From assembly GCA_037389465.1 (NCBI GenBank), contig JAZARR010000213.1:682001-746000 (forward strand): a stretch of 64,000 nucleotides of DNA, in the 5' to 3' direction. Each line of letters begins with the position of its first letter. Within the stretch, counting starts at the first letter, position 1. The position numbers were made by a program, and so were the translations under genes. The notes beneath the pieces were generated by a model, which ran no database searches, was not told the origin of the DNA, and saw only the letters and a list, made by a program, of their open reading frames with translations. This DNA comes from Baylisascaris procyonis (taxonomy: Eukaryota; Nematoda; Chromadorea; Rhabditida; Ascarididae). Of the stretch, positions 37,140-49,507 are shown piece after piece.

Positions 37140-37610
37140 TCACCTTGCCGAAAATTTCAGTTTCAAAACGAATCTTACATGATCACCAGTGGTGGAGTTA
37201 TTTCCTATGGAAACGTTGCGAACGAAGGATATCAAAAATAGGTGGAAAGCATTATGTCTACGAGCATGATCTTGGACGAGGCTATCAATCGCAGTACTTA
37301 TGAGGAAGTTTCCCACCGGTTGGGTCATTGCGATCAGATTGTTTTAAGCGTTAAAACTGAAGTTTAGATCGCCGACTGCTATCGTAGCACGATCCACCAT
37401 ATACGACTCAGCAATCGTATGCGGGAATTCATCAGAATCAGATATGCAAGCATTAGACATATGGTGGATAGAAATCAAACGAAAGGTTCCGTCTGCAGTT
37501 GGATCGAGACATAGCGATTCGTAACGGAAGCATTCGAGTGTGGCAGCAGTTTCCTTATTTATGAATATTGCTACCCTACCTCTTCATTTCTCATCGTCGT
37601 TCGTGAACCC
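37140..37610 (-). mobile_element. Decayed non-LTR retrotransposon endonuclease fragment
   Basis: On the reverse strand, from 37610 downwards, the sequence reads (in one frame, with stops) RGRVAIFINKETAATLECFR, then FRLISIHHMSN, ATIAVGDLNFSFNA and, after a stop, FHLFLISFVRNVSIGN and GDHVRFVLKLKFSA. This order matches the second half of LINE-type apurinic endonucleases: GGGVAIF-like strand, GDFN-like motif, LDLFLTN-like block, SDH-like motif. The catalytic set is incomplete (GDLNF, GDH) and stops are present, so it is dead. No reverse transcriptase is visible nearby. Part of the adjacent repeat family could derive from the same element. Confidence 0.55.
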
Positions 37611-37827
37611 TTTAAAATGAACGCTGGTGAGTCTTTATTACTTCATAGATTTACCATAGTACACCACGATGCATCAATATTTGTCGTCTAATGTCGCTGT
37701 TGCACACGTGAAAGAATACCCGTGACTACAGTTTAACGGGAAAGTCGTCTAGCAAAAGCATAAAAACTCGGATTATGGGAAATACGGTTTTTTGCATCAT
37801 ATAGAGGTATATTCCCAACCATCGAAA

Positions 37828-40079
37828 CCATAGCGCATGTGACATACCGCCATGTGGATACCGTATAGCACTTATTGATTTAAATTTGCTTTGTTGCCAT
37901 ATTACTGTGCATGTTCTTTGTCTGACCAGAATAACGTTGCCGTCAACCTAAATTAACGTTTTTGCAGTTTGGATGCAATCGGTTTCCCTAATTCATAAGC
38001 CCCAATGGCCTGTAGTGATGTTGAACATAGTTATATCTATGTTTGAGTGGGAAAGAAGAAAAGTGGTAATTCAGTAATTTCACCGAATGCGGTAATTATA
38101 TGGGCACAAAAAAGCAGATTCGAAAGGGGTCTGATCAGTGGAATCGATGTTAAAATATTTGACCTTTCGAGGTCAGTCTGCAAGGTTTTATACTCCTTGA
38201 GGGTGTTCTGCTCCTCGGGGCATTCTCACATTGATAGCATTCGTGTATACTCGACTGCGACCTATGTCATTCACACACTGTTTGTTGCGATGGTTGGATG
38301 TTGCGTTTCTCTTGTCTTTCTACTATTATAACATCTAGAATGCGGTGCTGCATCTTCATATATTCGGTAATCGGTATATTCAATAGGTTTTGAAGGTGTT
38401 TTTATTTAATTTGTCAAATCTATACATTGTCCATAAATATAATATAACGAGTGCTTTCTATTTCTTGACAACGATGTTTTCTATCTTTGCATTAATGGTG
38501 ATCACTTATTTCACTCTATTTGCATCATTTAGCTTCAGATATTTTACATTTCAATGCCAGTTACCATTTTTTTAAATTTGCCGTATCTCCTATCTAATTG
38601 CTTGTCGTGTTTATTTCTAACTGTGATGTATATCGTAGATGAGGTATCATTAAGTACGTTGTTGATTTACGGGCAATAAATTCAAATAGGCAGTACGACA
38701 AATCAATGTGTTCTACCTTCATTTATGGAGATCAATCGATGTTTATTTGTAGAATGAAGCTCTTTAAATATTCGATCATTACATAATGTTCTATCATGAT
38801 TGAGTGTTCGGATTCGTGCATAGCACGATAACATTGCAATCGTGCGTTGCACTAAGGGTGTATAGCCGCAATTATGGACGTCGCTCAAAAACTTTCAAAT
38901 TCGTTTTTATTCGATTATTTTATGAAGCTTTCAATTGAATACTTTGGTTTAGATTTATGTAAATTTGCGGATGAAATGTATAAATTTTTAAGCGCAATCT
39001 TTGTTAGCATTTTAAATGCAAATTCAAAATTTATGCATTCTATTGCAATATCTTCACCAATAACGCAATTGTTCATTTTTCATTTATTCTGCGCATCACA
39101 TTTGCCCGATCGACCAGTGTGAATGCTTGAGAAAATTCACGTCATCTGAAATAACCGAAATTCAAAACCAATTCAAAATTTGCATATATCAGATATTTAT
39201 GTTTGATATATGCAAATTTGTGATTATGAGGCTTGTTCTACGTTGCTTGATTGCGCGTTGGTTGACTTCGATTAATCGTGTGGGCGAGATGTGACCTTAT
39301 GATCTACGAATTTTATCAATCATTCTGCTTTAAATCGCACTCTGTACGGTCACTGGCAATCGTTGATTAGATGCACAGTAGAGCAATATAATTGCCAGCC
39401 CTCAGGGGAACGTTATATGCATAACTGAGGGGATATGGTTACGCTCTTGCAATCAGAATCATTCATTGTGGTGAATTTTACTTCATCCGCTCGGTTGCAC
39501 CGAGCTTTCGTCCTCGAATATGCTGTGGTAGTGTATATGTCGCTCTTTTATTTAGACGTTATAGCTGGTTGTGGTATCAAATCTCTATAATATCAAATCT
39601 TAGTCACGTTTGTAGGTTGACGTTCCAATATTTCATGAGGATGAATAATAAATCAGTGATCATGTATAAGCGTTACTTACTTGTAGGTCGTTTATTGGTG
39701 GAAATGTTTTCCATTGCTAGACCTTTAGTAATTTTTTGATGCGCATTTTAATTATGTGATGGCAGTTCCTGGTTCCATGAACGAATGTCCTTTGAACAGT
39801 TCAAGTATAGAAATGGTTGTTTAAATTTAGGGAAGTTTTGTAGGAAATATTGTAACCATAGGGAATTATCTGTCTTCTTGGATTCTCTTAAAAACTTTAA
39901 ATTAAATAACCTCTCTGAATTGTTTTATTGAATATTAAAATATTAATGCTTGAATAGAACTTAATTTCTATCTTCATGGAAACGACAGATTTATGAAGTT
40001 CAATGAGTCATTAGTGTCGTTTAGTTTAGTGATGAATGGCACATATACTTAAACGATGTGCACTGAAGTAGTAAATTTG
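37828..40079. repeat. Dispersed repeat family, copy A (left part plus core)
   Basis: The left part, 37828-38060, resembles 52185-52415. The core, 38085-40079, matches 49543-51547 nearly base for base at a constant offset near 11,459, with only scattered substitutions. The core includes a 16-bp inverted repeat at 39176-39219. Short open frames inside (for example 38874-39122) are copied along with the repeat and show no splice sites or recognisable domain. The element encodes no identifiable enzyme, so it is non-autonomous or a segmental duplicate. Confidence 0.85.
39176..39219. repeat. 16-bp perfect inverted repeat in the copy A core
   Basis: AAATTTGCATATATCA (39176-39191) and its exact reverse complement (39204-39219) flank a 12-base loop. 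The same stem is present in copy B at 50635-50678 with one loop difference and no stem change. Confidence 0.9.
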
Positions 40080-42117
40080 TCAGCGAACGCGGACGTTCCA
40101 TGTATTATATGAATTTCAAGAGCAGTCACTAAGTAGGTTGTTTAGATGGTCATCACTGATGATGAGGGGAGAAGAAGAATGTTTATTTCTTTTTTCTAGA
40201 GGGAACTAATTCTGGTAACATTTGAATATCTACAAATATGTCTCAGATTCATCGTTTTATAGAGGGAGGAATCGAAACAAGTGATAGGAAAGGAGGAAAG
40301 GGAAGTGTTATTTGAAATATGAGGCTTCACGTTGTTGTGTTATTTGAAATCGCTTAAATCTAAAATATAGTAAACCTGAGGGTTGAAGTTTATGTGTAGG
40401 GTTATTATAACGTATTGATCGGATTCTGTCGACTTGTTGATTACCTCTGGCATATATCAACCTCATCTAAGGATTCTACAAAAATTCAAATCCACGATCT
40501 GATAGGATCCTATATTCCGCCCCTATCTACTCGTTTATGTGCCGTATCACAATCGGCATCCGTTTTCTACAGCATGGCGCAATGAGTTGTGTTATGGGAT
40601 TCGCATGAATTTCACAGAATCATTGCGTTATTCATTCATCTCTACTTATTCACCCATTTCAAATGTTTATTGGTCATAGACTTGCTGTTATCATTTGTGA
40701 TGATAAACTGCTACGTTATGTGGGTTGATGGGGGGAAGGGGGCGGAGGGGCAGTGGGAGGAGTGGGAGACTCTATAAAAGGGGAATCAAAAACTCTTAAT
40801 TTTCAGATTCGCAAGCACCTTCCTTTTATTTTGCGGTGGAGAGAGTTTAATCTGCTGTCTCTTCTGTTTCGTTGTGGTGTTTATTTAACTGGTTGTACCC
40901 CTATTTTTTCACTGAAGCTTGACATGAGATGTTCAATCTTTGCAAATAGGCTGAATACGAGTATTTTTCAAGTCTATCATGGGGATATGCAAAGAACGTT
41001 TTTACTAGATGACGTTGCTTCACAACAAGGCTGCATTATAGTTATTTGCTCATTCACCAAACCTAAAGCTGCAAAGCAAATGGAGGGCAGAGGGAAGGGA
41101 TTTCAATTCCCTCTTTGTTAACGGTGATTGTAGATCGTTCAGTTTGATTGTTTTGGGGTGGCTAGTATTCGAGTGATCTTTGGAATCTGTGTGCATTTCA
41201 TTAATTCGTATACGCATATATGCGCATTGCTGATATTGCATCGACGTGTTTCCTTATTTATTTCTTTTATGCTCTCATTACTTGTTTCCTATATCCGATA
41301 GGCGATCTCCTCCCCTAAATGCATCATTTTTTATTGACTATTTGAAATAGTAAAGGTTTTGATGAGTGAAATATTTTGATTGTTCGCGGATGAGTTGATT
41401 GGATAGATGAACTGGATAGATGAATTGGATAGCGAATTGGATAGATGAACTCTGGTAGAATTCGGGTTTTGCGATTTTTTCATGTATAGAATATGTTTAT
41501 TTCATTTCGAGGACGAAGCTGTTGTTTACCCTTTTAGTATTTCAAACTCAACATATTTCTTTCATTTCATCTCACATCTTTTTATTTATTGACAGCCGTT
41601 AACTGAATTGGTCAATAAGGATTAGCGTTTATCGCAGAAAAGCGTTATAAACATCTTTTAGTATTCTTCTTTAACTGTTTATTAGATAGCGCTCGGTTCA
41701 ATTTTCGCTGAAATTGTGTTAGCAAAGTGTAGTACATCGATAGGGGGGGGGGGGGGGATGGAGAGAAGGGTGAGGTGGGATGAACTTTGATTGTGGAGGC
41801 TCGAAAAAACAGTGGAACGGGATCCTGCGGTTGCTTTATTAGAAGCAGTATGGGAAGAGAGTTTGTTTAGTAATTGACAGCTTGTCTATTGGCCTACTTG
41901 TTTATTGGTAGGGGGTGGCAGGTATTTCTGCTCTGGATCATGTGCACTTTTCATTTATTGAGGTATTCTCACTTGTTATTGGTTAAATTACTGTCAGTCT
42001 AAATTGAGTTTATTATCGGTCCGATTTATATTTCACTGAAGTCTGCCCATTTCTACTGATTAAATTACTTAGGATAGGTCGAGTTTTGATGAGGGGATAT
42101 GAGGGTTCTTTTTACAG
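40080..42117. other. Upstream region of the TDP-43-like gene
   Basis: No supported exon. The left part, 40353-40835, is duplicated at 58902-59385. It includes a promoter-like block listed separately. A short tandem repeat (ggatagatgaa/ttggatag units) lies near 41396-41455 and a 16-base G run near 41743-41758. Confidence 0.5.
40729..40780 (+). promoter_or_regulatory. GC-box plus TATA-like promoter block
   Basis: A gggggcggagggg motif resembling an Sp1-type GC box is followed about 30 bases later by TATAAAAG at 40773-40780, a close match to the TATA consensus. It lies about 1.3 kb before the first candidate exon of the TDP-43-like gene. The block is preserved in the duplicate (TATAAAAG at 59322-59329). 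No transcript evidence is available here; G-rich tracts are common in this window, so chance is possible. Confidence 0.3.
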
Positions 42118-45100
42118 ACTGATACATCGAATGAAACGATGCCTCGATCGGGTACGACGTTGAAAAAGGTGAAGGCAATACGACATTGAAAGATTTTACA
42201 GTATTGCGGTCCAGGGATGTCTAGATTATCGAGGCGATTGTTTTATGTAGGAATTCTCGATCCGTAATGCTTTTGCTTGGACGTCTTTCCTTTTTCCAAC
42301 ATTAACTTTATTATGGCTATGTGATCTTTACCATTACAGTTAGTGTTTTATAGCTGAACTAGCAACTTCAGCCTGCAACAGCAACGAGGATCGTTTGTTC
42401 GGGGCGCTGTTTTATTGAGGGAACAGCTGTTGAAAGCGATTCTACTGCTACATCACTTTCAATCGAAAGCACAAGAACTGACTAGGCACGATGTGTCTAC
42501 TCGCTTTATGTGCAGCACTTTCCATATGCGAATTGCATCACAAGCGAAGAGAAGGTTCGTATTTGTATGGTGTGCTTTTTTATCAATCCCATCATCGGTA
42601 CAGAGGAAACCACTGAAATTGCAAAGGATTTTATGTTGAGGACGGAGATTGAGTAAGGAAGGAGAGGGAGTGGATGGGATGGGAAAGTGTCGCTTATTTC
42701 TCCTAAATAAACTGCTTCATCGAAGAGATGTTTGCCCAACTTTCTGGATGAAGCTTCACAAAGGAGGTGCGGGAAAGCCAGTTTACAAATTCAGCAACTA
42801 TCAAATCACCGTTAATCATCAAAGTGCCAGCAAGTCGTGAAAGAAGACTAAAATGCCAGGAAGTCGTGGTCTTAGCGATTGGAAAAGGATGAAATGAGTG
42901 GAGGGGCGATCTTTGGGAGGAGAAATAAGAAAACTTCATGTGAATATTTCACAGTTGTTTGTAACGTAAATTGGCGAAGGGGGAGAGGGGTGCATCTGGC
43001 TGTTCTCCTTTCGTAAGGAATAAAGCAGATTATCAAGAGGCAGAAAACCATTCTGCTGGTTCGGTTATGTTTGTGCGTTGAAAGCAATGAATTTCATCGA
43101 CTTCTTTTCGTGTTGTAGTTTACTTTAATGTGATTGCGAGTACATGCTCACAGCAATTTTCACCGTTGATTTCTCTTGTTTGATGTGAATCCACATCGAT
43201 GTGTCTTATCTAACAATTATGTATAGGAAATGTTAAATTGCAATAAATTTTTATCGTCGTCTTGTTATCTGGAGTAAATCCTTCCCAAATAGAGACTGCC
43301 AAAAGTACTGAAAGGAAACTTGTCCCGAATCCCTTCCCATCCTTTTTTGCCCTATTTCTCACCCACCCTCTGCTAGTCCTCTCAAATACATAAATGTGGG
43401 TATGTTTATCTTGTGGTGTATGCGCATTGATGTGCAGGATGATTGGCGAAAACTTTGTTAATTTCATATTACGAGGTTGTTCAGTGAGTACACTGTGTTT
43501 GCAGGTATGTGCGTTCGCAGTGCATAAAATCTGATAGATCTAAATCACTTTGACACATGAAATGGTTTGCAGGATTCAACGAGTTCCATTTCACAGCGGT
43601 TGTCCTTTCAAAGCAGCAGATTGCGATGGTCGAGAAGAGTGGCGTTTGGATGCCACAGATGGGGAATGATGCGTGCGGTATGGGCTTCTTCTCAGCCATC
43701 AAAGGAATTGCTACCCATAAGGTGAGCTCTTATCTGATTCTAATTCACCTTTATAGCCTATTTATTTGAGTATTTGTCACTTCTAGGTACTTAGTATAAT
43801 AAAGGTATTCTAGTATAACACAAGTATTTGTCATTTCTCCAATGATCTATTCCAATAGACAAGAATCAAAAGCATTGTATTCTTCAATGTTTGTGAATTT
43901 GGTTATTCATTAGAGAGTTCTTATATTTAATCAACAAAGTGTTTTTATAGAGTTTTTCTTTCTTTTTCATCGTTTGCTTTGCATGGATGTTTGTTGAAGA
44001 GTAATTGCTTGTCTAGGTGAAGAGTATGCATTGCAAAATTGCACAGATGAATTGATGTGAATTGCGAACTGACATAAGTGAAAAGCTGTAGTTTTCATCG
44101 GTCATTGATTTGTTGGCGGAAGGCAGAGAAGAAGTAAAGGAGGATTGTCAATTTTTTGATCTGGATGTGTTTCAAAATTATTCAGTTTATTTGATGTTTA
44201 GATCAAAACCGAAATCGCTGCAAGCAAATCGAAGGGATATGGATTTATCAAGATGTCAACTCTGGAAGAGCAGCAGAAAGTTCTCGAGACGGGACACTTC
44301 ATCGATGGTCGAGTTGTAGAGGTATTTCTTTTAAGTTCTCAGAGCTCTTTATCCCTGACAAGCTGCAACCGGCGTTGTGCTAATCGGCAATCATCGTCGA
44401 TATTTCATTATAGATTAGACATGCGGGGAGCTATTATCTTTCTCTGATATTTTATCCTGTGCTTTTGATCCTCATCCACCTCTATTGCCTTGTAATCCCT
44501 CATGCATCCTTCTCCTCTTTCTTTCTATTCCCATCCACCATTTTAACGAACACCTCGTCCTCCCCCCTCCCCCAACCATTGTCACCACCGTAGGTGTGCG
44601 GTGTTTTTATGATAGATTGTGACAGAAAATTCACTTAAGAATGTGTTTACCATTCAAGAGAAGAAGCATGGTGCTTTATTATTCTTCGCGGAACCTCATT
44701 TTTGCATGTCGGGGATTTGTACCCTTTTTGTTTTCGTGAAAGCTGAACAATTTGGTTATTAGAAAGGGGTGAGTTCTGCATTCTGAGTAGGGAGAGCGTT
44801 TTCGTTCAGTTTTAATCCCTTTTTTTTACAAGGAATAAAGAGAGAAGAGAAGGCTGTCGTAAAGTTATATGTGAGCAGTTTTCTGTAATAGGAAATGTTT
44901 TGTAATTCCTCAAACGCACTCCAGTAGGCTATAAATAGCATATAGCTCTCACTTTGAAGGACATCAGCTACCGAGATTGCAAGTTGAAGCAATAAAATTG
45001 CAAGTCGACTGTCAGCGTTGATCTGAGGATACTGTGAAATGTATATATTAACAAGAGTTTCTTGTAGGTAAGAGTTCTTTGCGAACATGAAATCCAGATG

Positions 45101-46162
45101 CAAAGAAGGCGCATCTGGATTTGTTATCTACAAAACTGTATGTTGGAGGAGTGCCGGACGAATCCACAATGAGGACTTATTCAAATATTTCCCCGAGAAA
45201 GTTCGAGAAATATCGCCACATGCCTGGGTATATTTTTAGATTGTTTTATTTGCTATCTTAAACTATTCAACTTTTTTAAATCAAATTGAGTGCGTAAAGT
45301 TCAAAGGTCAGTTTCCACATTTCTGTAAAAATTGGAAGACGGAGCATGCAATGCGAGGGTATATATGAAAATACTGATGGTGATGAGAGGAGCCAATTGT
45401 AGACGTTGTTTTTACTTGGGAACATAGTTTCGATGTTTTGATTTCTTATTTAGGACTTGTGGAATTTATTTAGAATTTACTTAGAACTTAGAACTTCAAG
45501 GTGTGGTGTTGGGAGCAAAATAATTCGGCGGCCGGTCAGCCATTGAGATCCATAATACTGTTAGGGCGCAACAAGCGATGATTGTCAGTGAGAGATGTAG
45601 GAGATCACGTTATGTCACTCTGCCTCGCCCATTTCCCCCACCTATAACATTCGAACAAAATTTTCGAGCATTGTTACGACAAAATTTTATTGAGAGATTT
45701 TAGGCGGATACCTGTAATGGGCTGTTAATTCGAACAATGCCTGAGATGAAATTAAGGAATTAAACATATCTGGGAACAGCTTTCTTTGAAGACTTCGGTC
45801 TTTTTTCAAGCTTCACAGGTGTGATTGCGCAAGTGCCGAATTTTCGAAAAATGTTGGCAACAATGCAGAATTTTTCAGCGGTTTTCTGTAAACACGTCCA
45901 GAATATCAAAACTACGAGATATTAATTATAGGTGGACCGTGTCATCATTCCAACTCCACGTCGAGGTTTTGCGTTTATAACGTTCAACGATGCAAAGGTC
46001 ACAAAGGGTTTCATCGAGATGCGAAATGTGGTGATCACTTCGATTCAATGGTTCCATCCAGTGATTTCCAAGAAGTCGATGAATAAATGTGGTGAGGAAT
46101 TGTTCTCGAAACTCATCGAACATCGTTGTGATATAGTGTTCTCGTCGATGAAAGAAAATTGA
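42118..46162 (+). CDS. TDP-43-like two-RRM RNA-binding protein, frame-broken
   Basis: Firm exons: 44202-44321 (IKTEIAASKSKGYGFIKMST, then FIDGRVVE; second half of RRM1 with its RNP1), 45098-45227 (KLYVGGVPDES, then in another frame NEDLFKYFPEKV; first half of RRM2) and 45932-46162 (VDRVIIPTPRRGFAFITFND, ending at TGA). The order and the I-P-x-P-R-x-F-A-F-x-T-F core match TDP-43 RRM2, whose counterpart reads FIPKPFRAFAFVTF. TDP-43 binds UG-rich RNA and regulates splicing and RNA stability. Tentative 5' exons are 42118-42168 (TDTSNETMPRSGTTLKK), one ending at 42651, and 43573-43721. No glycine-rich tail follows RRM2, as in C. elegans TDP-1. Exon 45098-45227 is 130 bases between phase-0 neighbours and cannot keep frame; two -1 shifts restore both RRM2 halves. 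Pseudogene or sequence error are both possible. Confidence 0.6.
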
Positions 46163-48927
46163 GTTTCTTTATTTGTTGATTGTTATGATGCATCTTGAAA
46201 TCTCATTATGAATGTTTTCTTTTATGCTAGAAATCGGGAATTTACGGATCAATTTTTCTTCAATGAAGGTGTGAAATTAGCAGAAAGAAGTCTCTGGAGG
46301 TTTATTATTACTGCCAAGGAGTTTCGATGAAATGGTTTAGAAATCTCAGAAAAAATCAAAAACAGGAGAGAGGGACGGAGATGTTGTTATCCATCGCTAA
46401 CTGCACGTTTGCAAGGGAAGTGATGAAAGGTTGTGCAATTATATGCAAATGAGATTTCATTGTTATGCAATGATATGCAAATGAAGTTCCAGTGTTATGC
46501 AATGATATGGAAATAATGGAGGATATGTTTTGTTGAATTTTGGAAAGTGTGGCATTCGTTGAGAATATTGTGATATGAGGACTGTCTCATATATCATATG
46601 ATCCATATTGCTCACAAAATGAATGCCACACGACAATTCATTTGAGCCTTTTAGATCGAAGTTGAAAGTTGATAGTATTTTGCGATAAGGAAAAATCACA
46701 ACATTAGAAAAAGGTGATAACTTTTGGTCGTTTTCTTTGGCGCGTAGATTTAAACGACATAGAACAAATATATTTGTATGTGTGTGTGAAATGCATTTGC
46801 AAGTCGTATAACTGCCTTTAAGGCATAGTATTTGATGTGGATTTATTGTAATCGTAATGATCTGCAGCAATCATTGTACTATAAGAACAGCAACATCTCG
46901 TGAGGGTATTAACGCCATTGCCATTGTTATTGTGTAGTGTCGTGATGGATGGTTGATTTGCCTCGACCTCCTTTTTACTTGTTCGCATTATTTTTCTGTA
47001 TATTCTTTGTGATAGTTTGCATCGGTATAATGGTACCTCTCTAATTGCCAAAGCATCTAATAAATGTTATAATGATTCCTTCATTGCACATTTTTGAAAT
47101 TTTGCGTCGTTATTTTTGAATACGTTTCAAGTTTGATTACAAGTTGAGCATTGATTGATAAATTTTTTAGATGAGGTCTCCTTTGCTTTTAATGGATTAG
47201 ATGAAAGGTGATATATTCAACATACCGTGTTTGTTAGAATAGAGACCCTCCACTGTAGGCTTTCAAATGAAAAGTTGTGGAAGTTAGGGATTCGCTTCCC
47301 GATATGTGTCATTTCTAAATATGAGTCATTCTCCTCTTTATTAGCTGTATAATTGGAAGTCTCTCATGTACTTCATGGGAACGACGGATCTTATTCAATG
47401 AGTCATAAGTGTCGTTTATTTTGGCGATGAATGGCACATATACTTAAACGATGTGCAGTGAACTAGTAAATTTGAAGTAACTAAGCAGCCAAAATTAGCT
47501 GCACCTCACTTTCGAGTAGCTTTATTCGAACACTACAAAAGACATCACCGAACATTTCTTTTCTAGCAAAGTGTTTTTTAACTTCAGTCTTACATTTCGT
47601 TGGCTTCGTCTCTACTCTTGCTTCTAGTTCTACTATATTTCGCAATAAGGATGAATTTAGGAATTATTGTGATGTCGTTCTTTATAATTTCATGTCATAT
47701 TTATCTGCATATCAAAAGTAAGAGTAGTATCAGAGCATAGGCTGTAACCGATCGGTTGGATCATGCTGATTCTTTTGCTTCTATTTCTACTATATTTGAT
47801 ATTAGAGAATACCACCGGTTCTCCGCTGTGAGCTATTATAGGCTTGCAATGAAAAGAATTTCCCGTTCTATATAGGTATTGACAGTGCAGATTGCTTGCT
47901 GATCAACACCACTCCCCTCTCAGTGGTTTATTTTAAAGAGCTTATTTAATGATTGTGAAAGATAATAATATTGTTAGAGAATGCTTTGGCTTTAAATTTG
48001 TTCTTGTGAGCGCAATTAAACATTATTCCATGCAATGTTTTTTCACAGTTTCCACTAATTTTTTTACTTTATTATGAAATTATGAAATTGATAGAAGTGA
48101 TCTCGTCAGTACAGCCATTTCCTTATAGAGAGAGAGCTGTTAAATCTGATGACTTGCACCCCTTGGAATACTCTATTAGAAGGAATACTCTTTCTTCTTG
48201 TAAACGTATGTAATAGGAAATATGAGCACACTAAAAGATTTTCTAATTGACAGTGGGATTGGTCCATTCACAAATTGGCAAATGCGTTGAGCATAATAGA
48301 ATGAATAGATTTACATCTGCATATATTATAGAAATAGCCAATGTACTGCTCAAATTTCTTTGTTCATTTTTGAATGCATTACTGCCTAGGTGGGCGCTGC
48401 ACATTCACAAGTGATTTGCGTTATAACTGTGAGGACAATGCGGATGCATTTGGATACATTTAGGATCACAACCAGTCGGTTGGATCGTTGATGATTAGCG
48501 ATGCATCTTCCAGGTCGTATAAAATGATCTCTATACATAAGCAAAAAAAGGAATATTTTGTCGTCATTATTCACCATCTCTGAGTATTGATAAATACCTT
48601 TATGCAATCATAGGTATGTGTATAGGTGCTTGTATATCTGTGTGTCTTTACGTATCTATAACTGTAGTCCAATCGTTTGCCTACTCATTTGATTTTCAAG
48701 TAGTCGGATCATGGGGTCATTTGTTGCTCAGTTGCTCAGTCGGCCAGCTACAATAACCGAGTTGTATGCGCATCGGTAAATGCAGACAACTTAACTGGCA
48801 ATAAGGTAAATAGCAGTCGACAGGTAGATAGGAGCACGTGTACACGTTCTTTTTTTGTTTATTTGCTTCGAATCTTCGTTATCGTTAATGAGCTTTACAC
48901 GTGACATAGTGGCTAATAGATTTGAAG
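44314..48927. repeat. Segmental duplication, copy 1 (right block)
   Basis: 44314-48927 is repeated at 59388-64000 with an offset of about 15,073. By eye only a handful of differences occur, mostly near the left junction, plus isolated substitutions (for example near 47200 and 48052). Copy 1 continues past 48927, so the right breakpoint of copy 2 lies outside the window. The block contains the RRM2 exons of the TDP-43-like gene and 3' flanking DNA. Confidence 0.95.
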
Positions 48928-49507
48928 ATGTCTTCAATCACCCACGTTGGATCTTGCTTAGCCTTAATCGTTTTCGATAGGCGGCTACCTGTTGTGAAGA
49001 AGCATTTCTACACGAATAGGAGGGCAGTTCCTCCTTTGCTTAGCTTCTTTTATGAAGTGAATGCTCTAAACCCAGCTGCTTTTCAACACTTCATTAAGCT
49101 CACCTGTTGTAGGCCATTTCCACCTGCTCCTTATCGATGACTTTCACTCTTCTATGGTCGACTTTTGAAAGATGACTTGATAGTTGAGTGGACGATGGAT
49201 TCTACTACTTAGCCACTGCCGTAACAACATTCTGCCCAAGTTATGCGACAAGTGGGCTGTTCTCATTCGGAAATAGATTCGTTCATTGCCCCTTTTTTGA
49301 TGTATCTCTGACAACCCAAGAAGTAGTGATAGGGCGACCTTAATACTGCTCTAAGCAGATTTATTTTGGGATTGCATTTGAGGATGTTAGATGCAACCAA
49401 TTCTTGTTCTGTATGTGTCCGCGTCTTATTTCAATATAATACTAATTTTTTTGAACGATTGTTGCATGCTGTTGGCATTGGTGATAAGCGAAACGATGTG
49501 TTGCTTC
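46163..49507. other. 3' flank of the TDP-43-like gene, repeat-rich
   Basis: No further exon is supported. A two- to three-copy tandem unit (tgttatgcaatgatatgcaaatga) lies at about 46435-46515. The segment 47389-48780 is related to 51430-52142, the right-hand part of the dispersed repeat family. Small open frames here are conserved in the second copy only because the DNA is duplicated. Confidence 0.5.
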
